A DNA stretch of 34,916 bases from a candidate division WOR-3 bacterium (lineage in GTDB: Bacteria > Hydrothermota > Tepidihabitantia > SM23-42): the NCBI GenBank assembly GCA_029858255.1, contig JAOUFJ010000028.1:1-34916 (forward strand). The letters run 5' to 3'. The notes under the pieces are model-generated. The model was not told the DNA's origin. It did not search any database and saw only the letters and a list, made by a program, of their open reading frames with translations. This document shows positions 10,701 through 17,798 of the stretch, piece after piece; the first letter of the stretch is position 1; each line of letters starts with the position of its first letter. The position numbers and the translations under genes were made by a program.

Positions 10701-10823
10701 TTGAACCAGGGGCTGAACCGCATCGTAGAAATCGTCATCGGTGATAACTAAATATCTTGCGCCGATATCTTGTGCAGATACGGCTCCTGAAAGAAATGCT
10801 ATGAGCAATAATATTCTCTTCAT
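7782..10823 (-). CDS. C25 (gingipain)-family secreted protein with T9SS-type sorting domain, paralog 1
   Basis: Very large secreted protein (1013 aa). Order: signal peptide (MKRILLLIAFLSGAVSA); a C25 peptidase-type domain to about residue 350 (YLVITDDDF, WKHKKGMRTKT, LLLVGAPNYLP, GRLTV, TTLGDPEMNIW); two or three Ig-like/CARDB-type repeats, each with a NNDGVINPGEEI or NGNGSFEPAES type motif; a C-terminal-third domain with FDFTYYGIEYDSISICSNGW; and a final sorting domain (HPNPF, VYDVAGRAVRTL, PAGVYFISYF). The nucleophile Cys is kept (SITCST, codon 10074-10076), but the catalytic His of the family GHG motif is Gln (RGQG, codon 10164-10166). I start at ATG 10823, not 10829, because the -10 box abuts 10829. 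A degraded or modified protease function is possible. Confidence 0.85.
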   Translation of the reverse strand: MKRILLLIAFLSGAVSAQDIGARYLVITDDDFYDAVQPLVQWKHKKGMRTKTAKLSEIGHTADSIRNYIVNAYNNWQIPPEFLLLVGAPNYLPFGIMDVTTDNYYTDINNDIFNDILSGRLTVHTANETETVVNKILLYEKNPDLTDSTWFIDACLIVREDIYDPYDDSIYWSDINHAKNYMRTNGYDTIDTLSRVNGNSTSDILQAVNEGCAFVLYRGQGVNNWWSPFDVNPDLTNNGNKLPIVLSITCSTISTSSYPAVAEKWLLTGTPANPRGGAGFFATTTVVTGHADYRSAVAKGFFDGIFRDKKRTFGEACETGRLNVYSLYSASSEYRGFTTLGDPEMNIWTATPCSIVVAHPPVVTMGYSSFSVGVSMAHNSVPVESAYVCVMGTQDTAIYQTEVSDVNGNAYFDLSPMLIGDTMHITVTGRNLKPYEGQMLTVATDRYVAYLKSEIDDSLGGNNDGVINPGEEITVPLWVKNYGDSTAMDVTGAMQSDDPYITVVDSIRTFGNITGGDSAFTGEAGYRFLASPDTPDNRVLNFDLTCSDENDSVWISHFNAVVHTAILEVDSIIIEDINGNGSFEPAESATVVVALRNTGSTAIDAVSAQIQTSSQYITIIDSSGTFPHIGPDSSGTNILDPFVIFADSSTPYGTAVNVKLMINSGYYIDTLAFAFRVGIFVPTDTGYYYAYYSGGAHEYSPTFDWVAIDSTQTANPGISLNLGNDQTIVVALPFDFTYYGIEYDSISICSNGWIALGYQTMLDPSNSAIPNADGPAAMIAGIWDDLDPGNSGQPSDVYYYYDATQHRFIVEYFRVEHWPSADHETFEIILLDPSYYATPTGDGEIIVQYLSAMQQGDNTIGIENGSETIGIQYFLNEVYDTLAKPVTDSFALRYTTHRPDYLRIEELQMPAHMPKETMLAAVHPNPFTHRSILKYSLSAQSIVLLRVYDVAGRAVRTLVHDNFEPGLYTTVWDACDDSGSRLPAGVYFISYFVEAVDGRRGHHQVEKTILVRQ

Positions 10824-10829
10824 GTTCAT

Positions 10830-10857
10830 ATATTACACATAATTGGGCAAATGGCAA
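10830..10857 (-). promoter_or_regulatory. C25-1 promoter, probably leaderless
   Basis: Read on the minus strand: TTGCCA (10857-10852), 16-bp spacer, TAATAT (10835-10830), then ATGAAC and the ATG at 10823. The -10 box ends 6 nt before this ATG, so the mRNA likely begins at it. The -35 box has one mismatch. Confidence 0.55.
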
Positions 10858-10931
10858 GGTGGACAAAACGGCTGGAACCGGGCAATGTTCTTAGACTTAA
10901 GCAATTTTTGCGGATGGGGGGGGGTGGATAT

Positions 10932-13916
10932 CTATTTCAATAATACTACTTTAGTGCAATTCTTTTTATCTTCAGTGGCCAGCTTCACAAAATATACGCC
11001 TCCGGATACTTTTCGGCCCTTGTCGTCATTGCAGTCCCAGTGAGCTGTATATTCTCCCTTGCCGGGTCTTATGGTCCGTACCAACCGGCCAGCCACGTCA
11101 TAGATGTGGATTGCGGCCTCACTTTCCTGACCTTCATTGTCCGGCGCTCGCATGTGGCATTCGATATGCAGTATCCCGCGGAATGGATTGGGAAAAACAT
11201 TCAGCACGGGACCGGATATATCCTGCAAGCCTGTGTTCTCTTCGATACCGGTCGTGATGTTGAAGAAATGTATGATAGAATCGAGCAAGGCGCTGCGTAT
11301 CGACGGAGGTGAGCCATCGTTCAGCAGGCCGAGTTCAAATGAGCTGGCAACCGTGCAATAAGTGCCCTGGTTATAGGCTACCCCGCAGTCATAGTAGTTG
11401 TCGCCGTCACGCATGATCAAAAATGCGTTAGCGTTGAGCGGGCTTATGTGGTCCATGAAGCTATTTTCACCTCCATAACCAAAGTTCATGCCTGTGGTGA
11501 ACGTGGTAGGTTGCCCCGCAACAGGTCCCATATCGCCTGCACCATCGGCCGTCGCATCTATCCCAAAAAGCTGACGGAAATCATGCCCGCCACCCAATGG
11601 GTCATAATACCAGACATCACCACCCTCCATATAAACTCGGCCACCGTTCTGCGCATACTCTGTCAGCGCCAACGCTTCAGGGCTGCCCGAAGGGATCACG
11701 TAGTTGTTTGGATACACACCCAGACACACCCAAACGGATCGATAAAGATTGAGATCGGTGGCCAGATTTGTGCCATAATCTCCGCTGTAACCTAAATAGT
11801 CCAGAATGTTCTGCATGTTCTGTCCAGGCGTTGGTGTGATATCGGGATTCCAGATATAGTAATGAACAGCTCCTATGCATAGGGAGAATTCCAGGGTATC
11901 ACAATAATAGTCCCGGCTCACAATGAGTTCGAACAATACGTTGGTGCCAATCGGCGTGCTCTCGCTTGAATACACAAGGAACGGATCGGAATTGTTCGAC
12001 GCGCTGCTGTCGGGCAGCATCGGACTGAATGTTCCCGTTGAATCGATTACGCCCACATATGCAGAAAGACAGCGCAGCCGGGCACTGACACTGTCAATTG
12101 CGGCACTACCTTCATTCCTGACCGTCGTGACAACAGTCACTGTTTCTCCTGGTTCGAAATTGCTGTTGTTGTTGCCGCCGCTGATCTCGGCACTCAGAAA
12201 TACTAGATCAGGAGCATGGACGGTCTTACTGAAAAAGGATGTCCATACCGAATCGTTGATGTCACGGCATGATAGTTCAAATTCAAGGATATGTTCATCG
12301 TGGACGTTCTGGGCAACTTCGAAATCATAACCATCGTCACCGGTGAATGCTGAATCGCCCGGTAGAATGTTGCCGAATGTCTTCACTGAATCAGTTATAG
12401 TAACGTAACTATCACTTGAACGCAGGGCGCCGAGAACGTTGTGGGCAGTACTGTCACCACAGTTTCTTACCCAGAGCGGCATCACTATGTACTCGCCGGG
12501 ATTTATCATTCCGTCGTTGTTGCCGCCGATGGAATCGTCGATCAAAGACCTGTGATGAACAACATAACTACCGGTGCTGAACGTGAGCATCGTACCCTCG
12601 TAAGGCTGGAGATTCCTGCCGGTGACAGTCACGAAAAGGGTATCGGACATTACTTGCGGTTGGATACTGAAATAGACATTTCCTGAGGCATCGGTTGAAT
12701 CAACGGCATAGAGCGCGGTATCCGCTTTTGCCGTGATACACACAATGGCGCGATCAACGGGTAAAGAGGTGGCAGCCTGTATGACACTGACCGTGAGATT
12801 AGCATTGCCCACGGGTACTACCTGAGGATGGTCGACAATGAGAGAGCAGGGCGTATCGGTCCAGATGTTCATTTCCGGGTCACCCAGCGTAGTGAAACCA
12901 CGATACTCACTCGTGCTGCTATAGAGAGCATATACATTTCTGCGGCCGCCCTCACATGCCCCGCCAAAGGTGTGTTTATCCTCGAGGAAGAGTGCGTTGA
13001 AGAAACCCCGGCAAACCGCGCTGCGTAAGAAGGTTATAAAACCAATGCCGGTGGTCGTGGTTGCGAAGAACCCGGCGCCGCCGCGAGGGGTCGTTGGTGT
13101 ACCAGTTAGCAGCCACTTCTCGGCAGCTGCCGGAGTTGCGCTCGTGCTCATGGTACGGCACGTGATCGACAACACGATCGGCAGTTTTGCACCGTTTGCC
13201 GTCTGATCAGGGGCAACATCGAATGGGTAGGACCAATTGTTCAATCCTGAACCGCGATACAGCACAAAACCACGGCCATTGTTGACTGCGTTGATGACAT
13301 CATATTTGTCGTTACCCAACCCGTACGAGAACGTATCGATCGTACCATAACCATTTGTCAACATATGGTTTTTGGCAAGGCGAATATCATTCCAGTAGAC
13401 CGTGTCATTGCCGACCGGCGGGTATGAACCGTAATCTTCGTTGGCGATCAAACAGGCGTTCGTGAACCACGAAGCATCCTCGAGATACGGGGTCCTTTCA
13501 TAAAGTAGTATCTTGTTAACGACTGTCTGCGCTTCTGTAACGTTATGAACGGTCAAACGCCCGGATATGATGTCATTGAAGAGGTTGTTATCCACGTCAG
13601 TATAGTAGTTGTCAGATATCGTGCCGCCAGCACTGGTCATGGGCAGAAAATTGGGAGCACCGACAAGCAGCAGGAATTCAGGCGGAATCTGCCATGTATT
13701 GTACGCATCGATTATATAGTTACGGATCGAGTCGGCAGTATGGCCGGTTTCTGAGAGCAATACTGTTTTCGTGCGCATACCCTTTTTATGCTTCCATCTG
13801 GCCAAAGGCCGGATTGCGTCGGCAAATTCATCGTGTGTGATTATCAGGTAACGAGCACCAGGGTTTTGACCATGAAGTCCGATCGCCAGCAGGATTATGC
13901 AGATTGCGAATTTCAT
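10932..13916 (-). CDS. C25 (gingipain)-family secreted protein with T9SS-type sorting domain, paralog 2
   Basis: Paralog of the downstream gene (994 aa), closely alike in the signal peptide, the C25-type domain (YLIITHDEF, WKHKKGMRTKT, LLLVGAPNFLP, TTLGDPEMNIW) and the Ig-like repeats (NNDGMINPGEYI, NNNSNFEPGETV). After about residue 650 it differs. Instead of the SNGW domain it has a ThuA/GATase-like alpha/beta module (NILDYLGYSGDYG, LTEYAQNGGRVYMEGGDVWYYD). It ends in the same kind of sorting domain (VFPNPF, IYDVAGRLVRTI, SGGVYFVKL). The Cys nucleophile is kept (SITCRT, codon 13158-13160), but the GHG His is Ser (RGSG, codon 13248-13250). The signal and sorting sequences predict export through a type IX-like system, whose components are not in the window. 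Confidence 0.85.
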   Translation of the reverse strand: MKFAICIILLAIGLHGQNPGARYLIITHDEFADAIRPLARWKHKKGMRTKTVLLSETGHTADSIRNYIIDAYNTWQIPPEFLLLVGAPNFLPMTSAGGTISDNYYTDVDNNLFNDIISGRLTVHNVTEAQTVVNKILLYERTPYLEDASWFTNACLIANEDYGSYPPVGNDTVYWNDIRLAKNHMLTNGYGTIDTFSYGLGNDKYDVINAVNNGRGFVLYRGSGLNNWSYPFDVAPDQTANGAKLPIVLSITCRTMSTSATPAAAEKWLLTGTPTTPRGGAGFFATTTTGIGFITFLRSAVCRGFFNALFLEDKHTFGGACEGGRRNVYALYSSTSEYRGFTTLGDPEMNIWTDTPCSLIVDHPQVVPVGNANLTVSVIQAATSLPVDRAIVCITAKADTALYAVDSTDASGNVYFSIQPQVMSDTLFVTVTGRNLQPYEGTMLTFSTGSYVVHHRSLIDDSIGGNNDGMINPGEYIVMPLWVRNCGDSTAHNVLGALRSSDSYVTITDSVKTFGNILPGDSAFTGDDGYDFEVAQNVHDEHILEFELSCRDINDSVWTSFFSKTVHAPDLVFLSAEISGGNNNSNFEPGETVTVVTTVRNEGSAAIDSVSARLRCLSAYVGVIDSTGTFSPMLPDSSASNNSDPFLVYSSESTPIGTNVLFELIVSRDYYCDTLEFSLCIGAVHYYIWNPDITPTPGQNMQNILDYLGYSGDYGTNLATDLNLYRSVWVCLGVYPNNYVIPSGSPEALALTEYAQNGGRVYMEGGDVWYYDPLGGGHDFRQLFGIDATADGAGDMGPVAGQPTTFTTGMNFGYGGENSFMDHISPLNANAFLIMRDGDNYYDCGVAYNQGTYCTVASSFELGLLNDGSPPSIRSALLDSIIHFFNITTGIEENTGLQDISGPVLNVFPNPFRGILHIECHMRAPDNEGQESEAAIHIYDVAGRLVRTIRPGKGEYTAHWDCNDDKGRKVSGGVYFVKLATEDKKNCTKVVLLK

Positions 13917-13936
13917 CTTTAGTGTCTTCCCCTGTT

Positions 13937-13964
13937 AGTATAGTGCTATTTTCTGGGGTGTCAA
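13937..13964 (-). promoter_or_regulatory. C25-2 promoter
   Basis: Minus strand: TTGACA (13964-13959), 16-bp spacer, TATACT (13942-13937). Transcription should start about 14 nt before ATG 13916, leaving a short leader with an AGGGGAAG stretch that may act as Shine-Dalgarno. The -35 box lies 10 bp from that of the divergent gene. Confidence 0.7.
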
Positions 13965-13974
13965 GAATAGTCAA

Positions 13975-14003
13975 TTGACAGCACGCCACGTATCATATAT
14001 AAT
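13975..14003 (+). promoter_or_regulatory. GT-C gene promoter, leaderless arrangement
   Basis: TTGACA (13975-13980), 17-bp spacer, TATAAT (13998-14003): two consensus hexamers. Only 6 nt separate the -10 box from ATG 14010, and no Shine-Dalgarno fits, so the transcript should start at the initiation codon. Confidence 0.8.
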
Positions 14004-14009
14004 TAACCG

Positions 14010-15539
14010 ATGCGCTCGAATATAGAAAAAGGACAGGCGCAACCGCGTAGAAATTTATTCATCCTGATAGTCCTTGGCGTTTATTTAATCCTATCTCTGT
14101 TGATGTTCGATCCCAAACTTTTTACCGGTGGCGACAATGTCGTTTATGTTATTTTGTCACAATCAATATGCAGTGGTAAAGGGTATAAGGATCTTTATCT
14201 GCCTGGTGAACCACCCCACACCCAGTATCCCTTTGGCTTTCCTCTCATGCTTGTGCCATTCGTTTTGATGTTCGGCGCTAACATAGTTATCCTGAAATTA
14301 GTAGTGCTCTTGACCGGCCTGGGTGCTCTATATTTTATGGTGAAGATCTGCGAGAAATTGTTCAAGGACAGCCTCCATTTCTTGATAGCATCGTATGTGT
14401 CGATTCCCATAATGATCACCTATAATCACTGGATACTGTCCGAGATGCCCTTTGTCTTTCTGTCACTGGCAGCGGTCTATTTGCTAATGAATGCTGAGGA
14501 CAACCGGGAAATCTTCAACTACTTGGCCTTCATGTGTAGTATTTATGCGGTATTTATCAGGACGGCCGGGATCGCACTCATCATCGGTATCATTTTGTGG
14601 CTTCTGCTGAAGAGGCGCTACAAACAACTTGTTATTTTTCTCATATTGTTCCTTCTGGTCTTTATCCCCTGGCAGATGAGAACTGCTGGTGTAGATAGGA
14701 GTGGCGGATATGTTGAGCAACTGCTTGCCAAGAACCCCTATCAAATGGAGTTAGGCAGAATAAATGCCCTGGGTTTTCTGGAAAGAATATGGGAAAATAT
14801 TCTGTACTACGCATTCAAGGTATTGCCGTCAGCACTGCTGCCGGTATTACATGCGGACATTCTGCTCATTATCGTTGGTGCGTTTTTCACCATCTTAGTG
14901 ACTTTGGGTTTCATAACCAGAATTAAGCGGTATGCCGTTTTTGATGTGTACTTTGTATTCGCTGTCATCGTTATTCTAGCGTGGCCAAAGGTATGGTCTT
15001 CAGACCGTTTCCTCATGACAATTTTACCGATTCTTGTCATATACATATATAGTGGCTTGTTCTGGATAACGAGTAAGATAAAGGTGAAATTCATTGTCGA
15101 AGCCTTTGCCGGCCTGATCATTTGCCTGAACGTCGTCGGGATGGCACCCATTGTAAGATCGGCTATGGTACACAATACTGCTTACCTCAGGGGCGACAGG
15201 CGCGCCGGATACAGTCTCGATTGGCGCAGGTACTTCGAACTAATAGAATGGGCGCGGAGAAATACTCCGGCCGGGAGCGTGATCATTGCGCGAAAACCAG
15301 AATTCGTCTACCTCTTATCCGGCCGCAAGTCTTTCATATATCCCTTCACGACGGATCATGATCGAATACGCGAGGCAATAGCAGGCTGTGACTACATAAT
15401 ACTCGATAATTTCACGTGGACGGTCACGACCCTGTATTACCTCCTTCCTGTCCTGGAAGATAATCCGGAGAATTACAGGATAATAAAGAGAACGGAGCGC
15501 CCAGAATTCTACCTCTTGAAAGTTGTAACTGATTCATAG
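14010..15539 (+). CDS. GT-C type integral-membrane glycosyltransferase (GT39/ArnT-like)
   Basis: A 509-aa polytopic protein with about ten to twelve hydrophobic helices and a soluble C-terminal tail from about residue 400. The first extracytoplasmic loop holds an acidic motif (KLFTGGDNVVYVILSQ), in the position of the catalytic acidic residue of GT-C lipid-phosphate-sugar-dependent glycosyltransferases. The YPFGFPLMLVPF and HWILSEMPFVFLSLA segments also have the look of this superfamily. It would move a sugar from a polyprenyl-phosphate carrier onto a lipid or protein at the outer face of the inner membrane; donor and acceptor cannot be told. It is divergent from the C25 gene 2, and its product could modify secreted proteins, but that is only suggested by position. 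Confidence 0.75.
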   Translation: MRSNIEKGQAQPRRNLFILIVLGVYLILSLLMFDPKLFTGGDNVVYVILSQSICSGKGYKDLYLPGEPPHTQYPFGFPLMLVPFVLMFGANIVILKLVVLLTGLGALYFMVKICEKLFKDSLHFLIASYVSIPIMITYNHWILSEMPFVFLSLAAVYLLMNAEDNREIFNYLAFMCSIYAVFIRTAGIALIIGIILWLLLKRRYKQLVIFLILFLLVFIPWQMRTAGVDRSGGYVEQLLAKNPYQMELGRINALGFLERIWENILYYAFKVLPSALLPVLHADILLIIVGAFFTILVTLGFITRIKRYAVFDVYFVFAVIVILAWPKVWSSDRFLMTILPILVIYIYSGLFWITSKIKVKFIVEAFAGLIICLNVVGMAPIVRSAMVHNTAYLRGDRRAGYSLDWRRYFELIEWARRNTPAGSVIIARKPEFVYLLSGRKSFIYPFTTDHDRIREAIAGCDYIILDNFTWTVTTLYYLLPVLEDNPENYRIIKRTERPEFYLLKVVTDS

Positions 15540-15540
15540 G

Positions 15541-15569
15541 TTGACATTTTCACTGTTCTCGGTTATCAT
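15541..15569 (+). promoter_or_regulatory. Promoter of the ATPase-helicase cassette
   Basis: TTGACA (15541-15546), 17-bp spacer, TATCAT (15564-15569). It begins 2 nt after the preceding gene's stop codon. The next ATG is only 5 nt below the -10 box, at 15575, but opens a mini-ORF and not the annotated gene. Confidence 0.75.
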
Positions 15570-15574
15570 TATTG

Positions 15575-15619
15575 ATGCAACTGGAATCCATAAAAACCCG
15601 AATATTTGCTGGAATGTGA
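15575..15619 (+). CDS. Possible leaderless 14-codon leader peptide
   Basis: ATG 15575 to TGA 15617-15619 encodes MQLESIKTRIFAGM. The ATG sits where a leaderless transcript from the 15541 promoter would begin, and the TGA is 1 nt before the ATG (15621) of the first cassette gene, which has no Shine-Dalgarno of its own. I infer that ribosomes loading on the leaderless mini-ORF reinitiate at 15621. The peptide has no recognisable attenuation motif such as a run of one amino acid. It could equally be a chance ORF. Confidence 0.4.
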   Translation: MQLESIKTRIFAGM

Positions 15620-15620
15620 T

Positions 15621-16469
15621 ATGACCAATAATCTTATTCAATCCCTTGAAATGCTGTCAAAGAAGAGCATAAAACTGTTGAAGGCGATGCGTGAATACAT
15701 GAAGTTGAATGAGCGTCCCGTTGAAAACGCCTATATACTTGAGAAGAAGATGATGACCATTTCTTCCCTGGTCGAAGATTTGTCGCCTTCTGATATAAAG
15801 GGATCCTTGCTGGCCTGGCTGGACAGCCAGAGAAAGGAGATCGAACAGGGAAAGGATGAAATAAAATTCCAGTTTGGCAACCGATTGCGGGAGTTGTGCA
15901 AAACCGGAGGTATTGAAGTACGAGGGCAGTATCCGCTGCTGAGATTGGGCCTACATACCCTGAAGTTGAATTTTGAGCTCGGTGAAGCAACACTTTATTT
16001 TGGCCCCGAGATCGAGAAAATAAGAACGAAGATACCGGTACAGGCAGAGGTTATTTATGACATGGTGATAAAACACCGGCGTGATATTTCGACCGACGAT
16101 GCTGAATTAGATGAACTTGCCCGCGACATACAGCTTGCCTATGAACGTTGCGCGAGACGCGATGGCAAGGTTTACGGGGAAAAGATTCTCATTATGGATG
16201 TGCTGCAGGAGTACGTATTCATGAAGCAGTCGAAGAAGTTCGCCGTCGATGCGCGCCGGCAGAATTTTCGCGAATACCCTAGAGAAAAGATGAGCTTCAT
16301 GCTCTATCAATTGAGAAGCTACGGGAATGCCGCGCGCGGTATGCATTTGCAGGTGGCAACCTTCGATGCAACGGTCGACAAGGCGAAAGCGCTCTGGGTG
16401 CCTGAGGACGAAGAGGGCGCAGGGACGCATTACGAATACATTACGTTCGAGCCGGCACCCTCGTCGTGA
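15621..16469 (+). CDS. Unrecognised 282-aa protein, first gene of the cassette
   Basis: I do not recognise this family. No signal peptide or membrane segment is visible. The N-terminal third is helical and charged (KKSIKLLKAMREYMKL, LLAWLDSQRKEIEQGKDEI), likely a coiled coil. A central mixed region follows (GGIEVRGQYPLLRLGLHTL, GEATLYFGPEIEKI), then a Lys/Arg/Glu-rich C-terminal half ending in a possible beta hairpin (HYEYITFEPA). ATG 15621 is preferred over TTG 15606 because it follows the mini-ORF stop by 1 nt. Tight spacing (6 nt) to the first ATPase gene suggests its product works with it, perhaps as a DNA-binding or adaptor subunit; the role is unknown. Confidence 0.8.
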   Translation: MTNNLIQSLEMLSKKSIKLLKAMREYMKLNERPVENAYILEKKMMTISSLVEDLSPSDIKGSLLAWLDSQRKEIEQGKDEIKFQFGNRLRELCKTGGIEVRGQYPLLRLGLHTLKLNFELGEATLYFGPEIEKIRTKIPVQAEVIYDMVIKHRRDISTDDAELDELARDIQLAYERCARRDGKVYGEKILIMDVLQEYVFMKQSKKFAVDARRQNFREYPREKMSFMLYQLRSYGNAARGMHLQVATFDATVDKAKALWVPEDEEGAGTHYEYITFEPAPSS

Positions 16470-16475
16470 TGTCGA

Positions 16476-17750
16476 GTGAACTCACAGGACGCTGTGCAGA
16501 ACATGCATTTAAACTCTAACCTGGCCAAGGCTGTTATTCATAAGCTGGGAAGTTTTGGCACGCCTCCTGAATTCGGCATCGAGTATTTCAGTGTGGGTGT
16601 TGACAATTATCTGCGGGTAATCGAGGAAGAGTACCTTAAGGGAATACTCAAATTCAATCTTTCATCATTCAAACTGATCACCGGCAACTACGGCGGCGGC
16701 AAGACACACTTTCTTTACCTTGTACGTAATATCGGTTGGCGTAACAACTACGTGACGAGTTATGTTACATTGAGCCCTACCGAATGCCCTTTTGACCGGC
16801 TGGAACTTGTCTACAAACAGGTTGTGCTGAATCTCAGAATACCGGTAAATGATAATCACTGGAAAGAGCCATGGAATCTCGGTATCGATTTTCTTTTAAA
16901 GAATTGGGCTAAATCCGCAGAAGGAAATATTCTGTCTAAGATAAGAAGTTTTGAAAGTTCCAGCTTCACCAATGCGGTGAAAGCTGCGGTCACGAATCTG
17001 TTGAGCGAGGACGAAGAAGGCTTTCAGGAAGTAATACAATGGTTAAAGGGGGAAGATTTGCCGCGCGAGTTGAAACTTCGCTATCGTATATCGGAACGGA
17101 TCGACCGCAGTAATGCATTCAGGATGTTACGCAGTCTCGTGCAATTTGTAAATTCGCTAGGTTATTCCGGTCTATTACTTCTCTTCGATGAAGCAGAGAG
17201 GGGGATGAGTATTTCATCGGCGCGCGACAAACGTCGCGCACTCGATAATCTCAGGCAGCTCGTTGATGAATGCGGTAATGCACGTCTGCCAGGAGCAATG
17301 TTCTTCTATGCGATCCCCGATGAGAACCTCCTTCTTGAGGGAAGTGGTGGTGTCTATGAAGCTTTGAAGCAGAGGCTCCGATCAAGTTTCACGAGGATAA
17401 ATCCGATGGGCGTTAAGATCAATTTAGAGGATATTGGGGTGAGCGCAAGGGATTTTCTTAGCGAATTAGGTACAAAGCTTGCGATAGTATTCGAAATCGC
17501 CTATAATCATCAACTTGAACAAGATATCCGTGATGAATCCTTGAAAAATATGATCGAAGCAGCTCTGGAGTTCCAGACTCTCGATGTCAGCTACCGTAGG
17601 ATCTTTGTAATTGGCGTTGTTGAAATCTTCCACCGGCTGAAGGAAAAGGCCGCGGTTATTGGAAGAGACGAGGCACGGGAAATATTCCGCTCAAAAGTGA
17701 GGATGCTTGCCGATACAGAAAAGGCGGAGGTTGAGAGCGAAGAATTCTGA
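16476..17750 (+). CDS. BrxC/BrxD-like (DUF2791-type) P-loop ATPase, cassette gene 2
   Basis: A 424-aa cytoplasmic ATPase. The region before Walker A (PPEFGIEYFSVGVDNYL) and the Walker A itself, GNYGGGKTHF (70-79, Lys76), match the pattern of BREX ATP-binding proteins of the DUF2791 group. Walker B is GLLLLFDEAERGM (near residue 238). A later FFYAIPDENLL block and Arg-rich LKQRLRSSFTRI may supply sensor or arginine-finger residues. No membrane segments are seen. The GTG at 16476 is 6 nt after the upstream stop; ATG 16503 (codon 10) is an equally good start and neither has a Shine-Dalgarno. In BREX type 2, such an ATPase (BrxD) pairs with an Lhr-like helicase (BrxHI), as here. Confidence 0.75.
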   Translation: MNSQDAVQNMHLNSNLAKAVIHKLGSFGTPPEFGIEYFSVGVDNYLRVIEEEYLKGILKFNLSSFKLITGNYGGGKTHFLYLVRNIGWRNNYVTSYVTLSPTECPFDRLELVYKQVVLNLRIPVNDNHWKEPWNLGIDFLLKNWAKSAEGNILSKIRSFESSSFTNAVKAAVTNLLSEDEEGFQEVIQWLKGEDLPRELKLRYRISERIDRSNAFRMLRSLVQFVNSLGYSGLLLLFDEAERGMSISSARDKRRALDNLRQLVDECGNARLPGAMFFYAIPDENLLLEGSGGVYEALKQRLRSSFTRINPMGVKINLEDIGVSARDFLSELGTKLAIVFEIAYNHQLEQDIRDESLKNMIEAALEFQTLDVSYRRIFVIGVVEIFHRLKEKAAVIGRDEAREIFRSKVRMLADTEKAEVESEEF

Positions 17751-17798
17751 CCGTTTTAATGTGACCGCCAGAACAATTTTGTCGACCTCGATGACAGT

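Noticed and set aside
10916-10924. Run of nine G between the C25 genes
   Set aside because: It is noncoding and could be a phase-variable tract or a sequencing artefact, but there is no gene or promoter it clearly controls.
8950-13206. Many long plus-strand open frames opposite the two C25 genes
   Set aside because: They are shadows of the minus-strand genes, produced by their codon composition, and none has a recognisable domain or start signal.
16469-16519. Mini-ORF whose ATG overlaps the stop of the 282-aa gene (TGATG)
   Set aside because: It is 16 codons and overlaps the next gene in another frame; there is no promoter or spacing logic as for the 15575 mini-ORF, so coincidence is likely.
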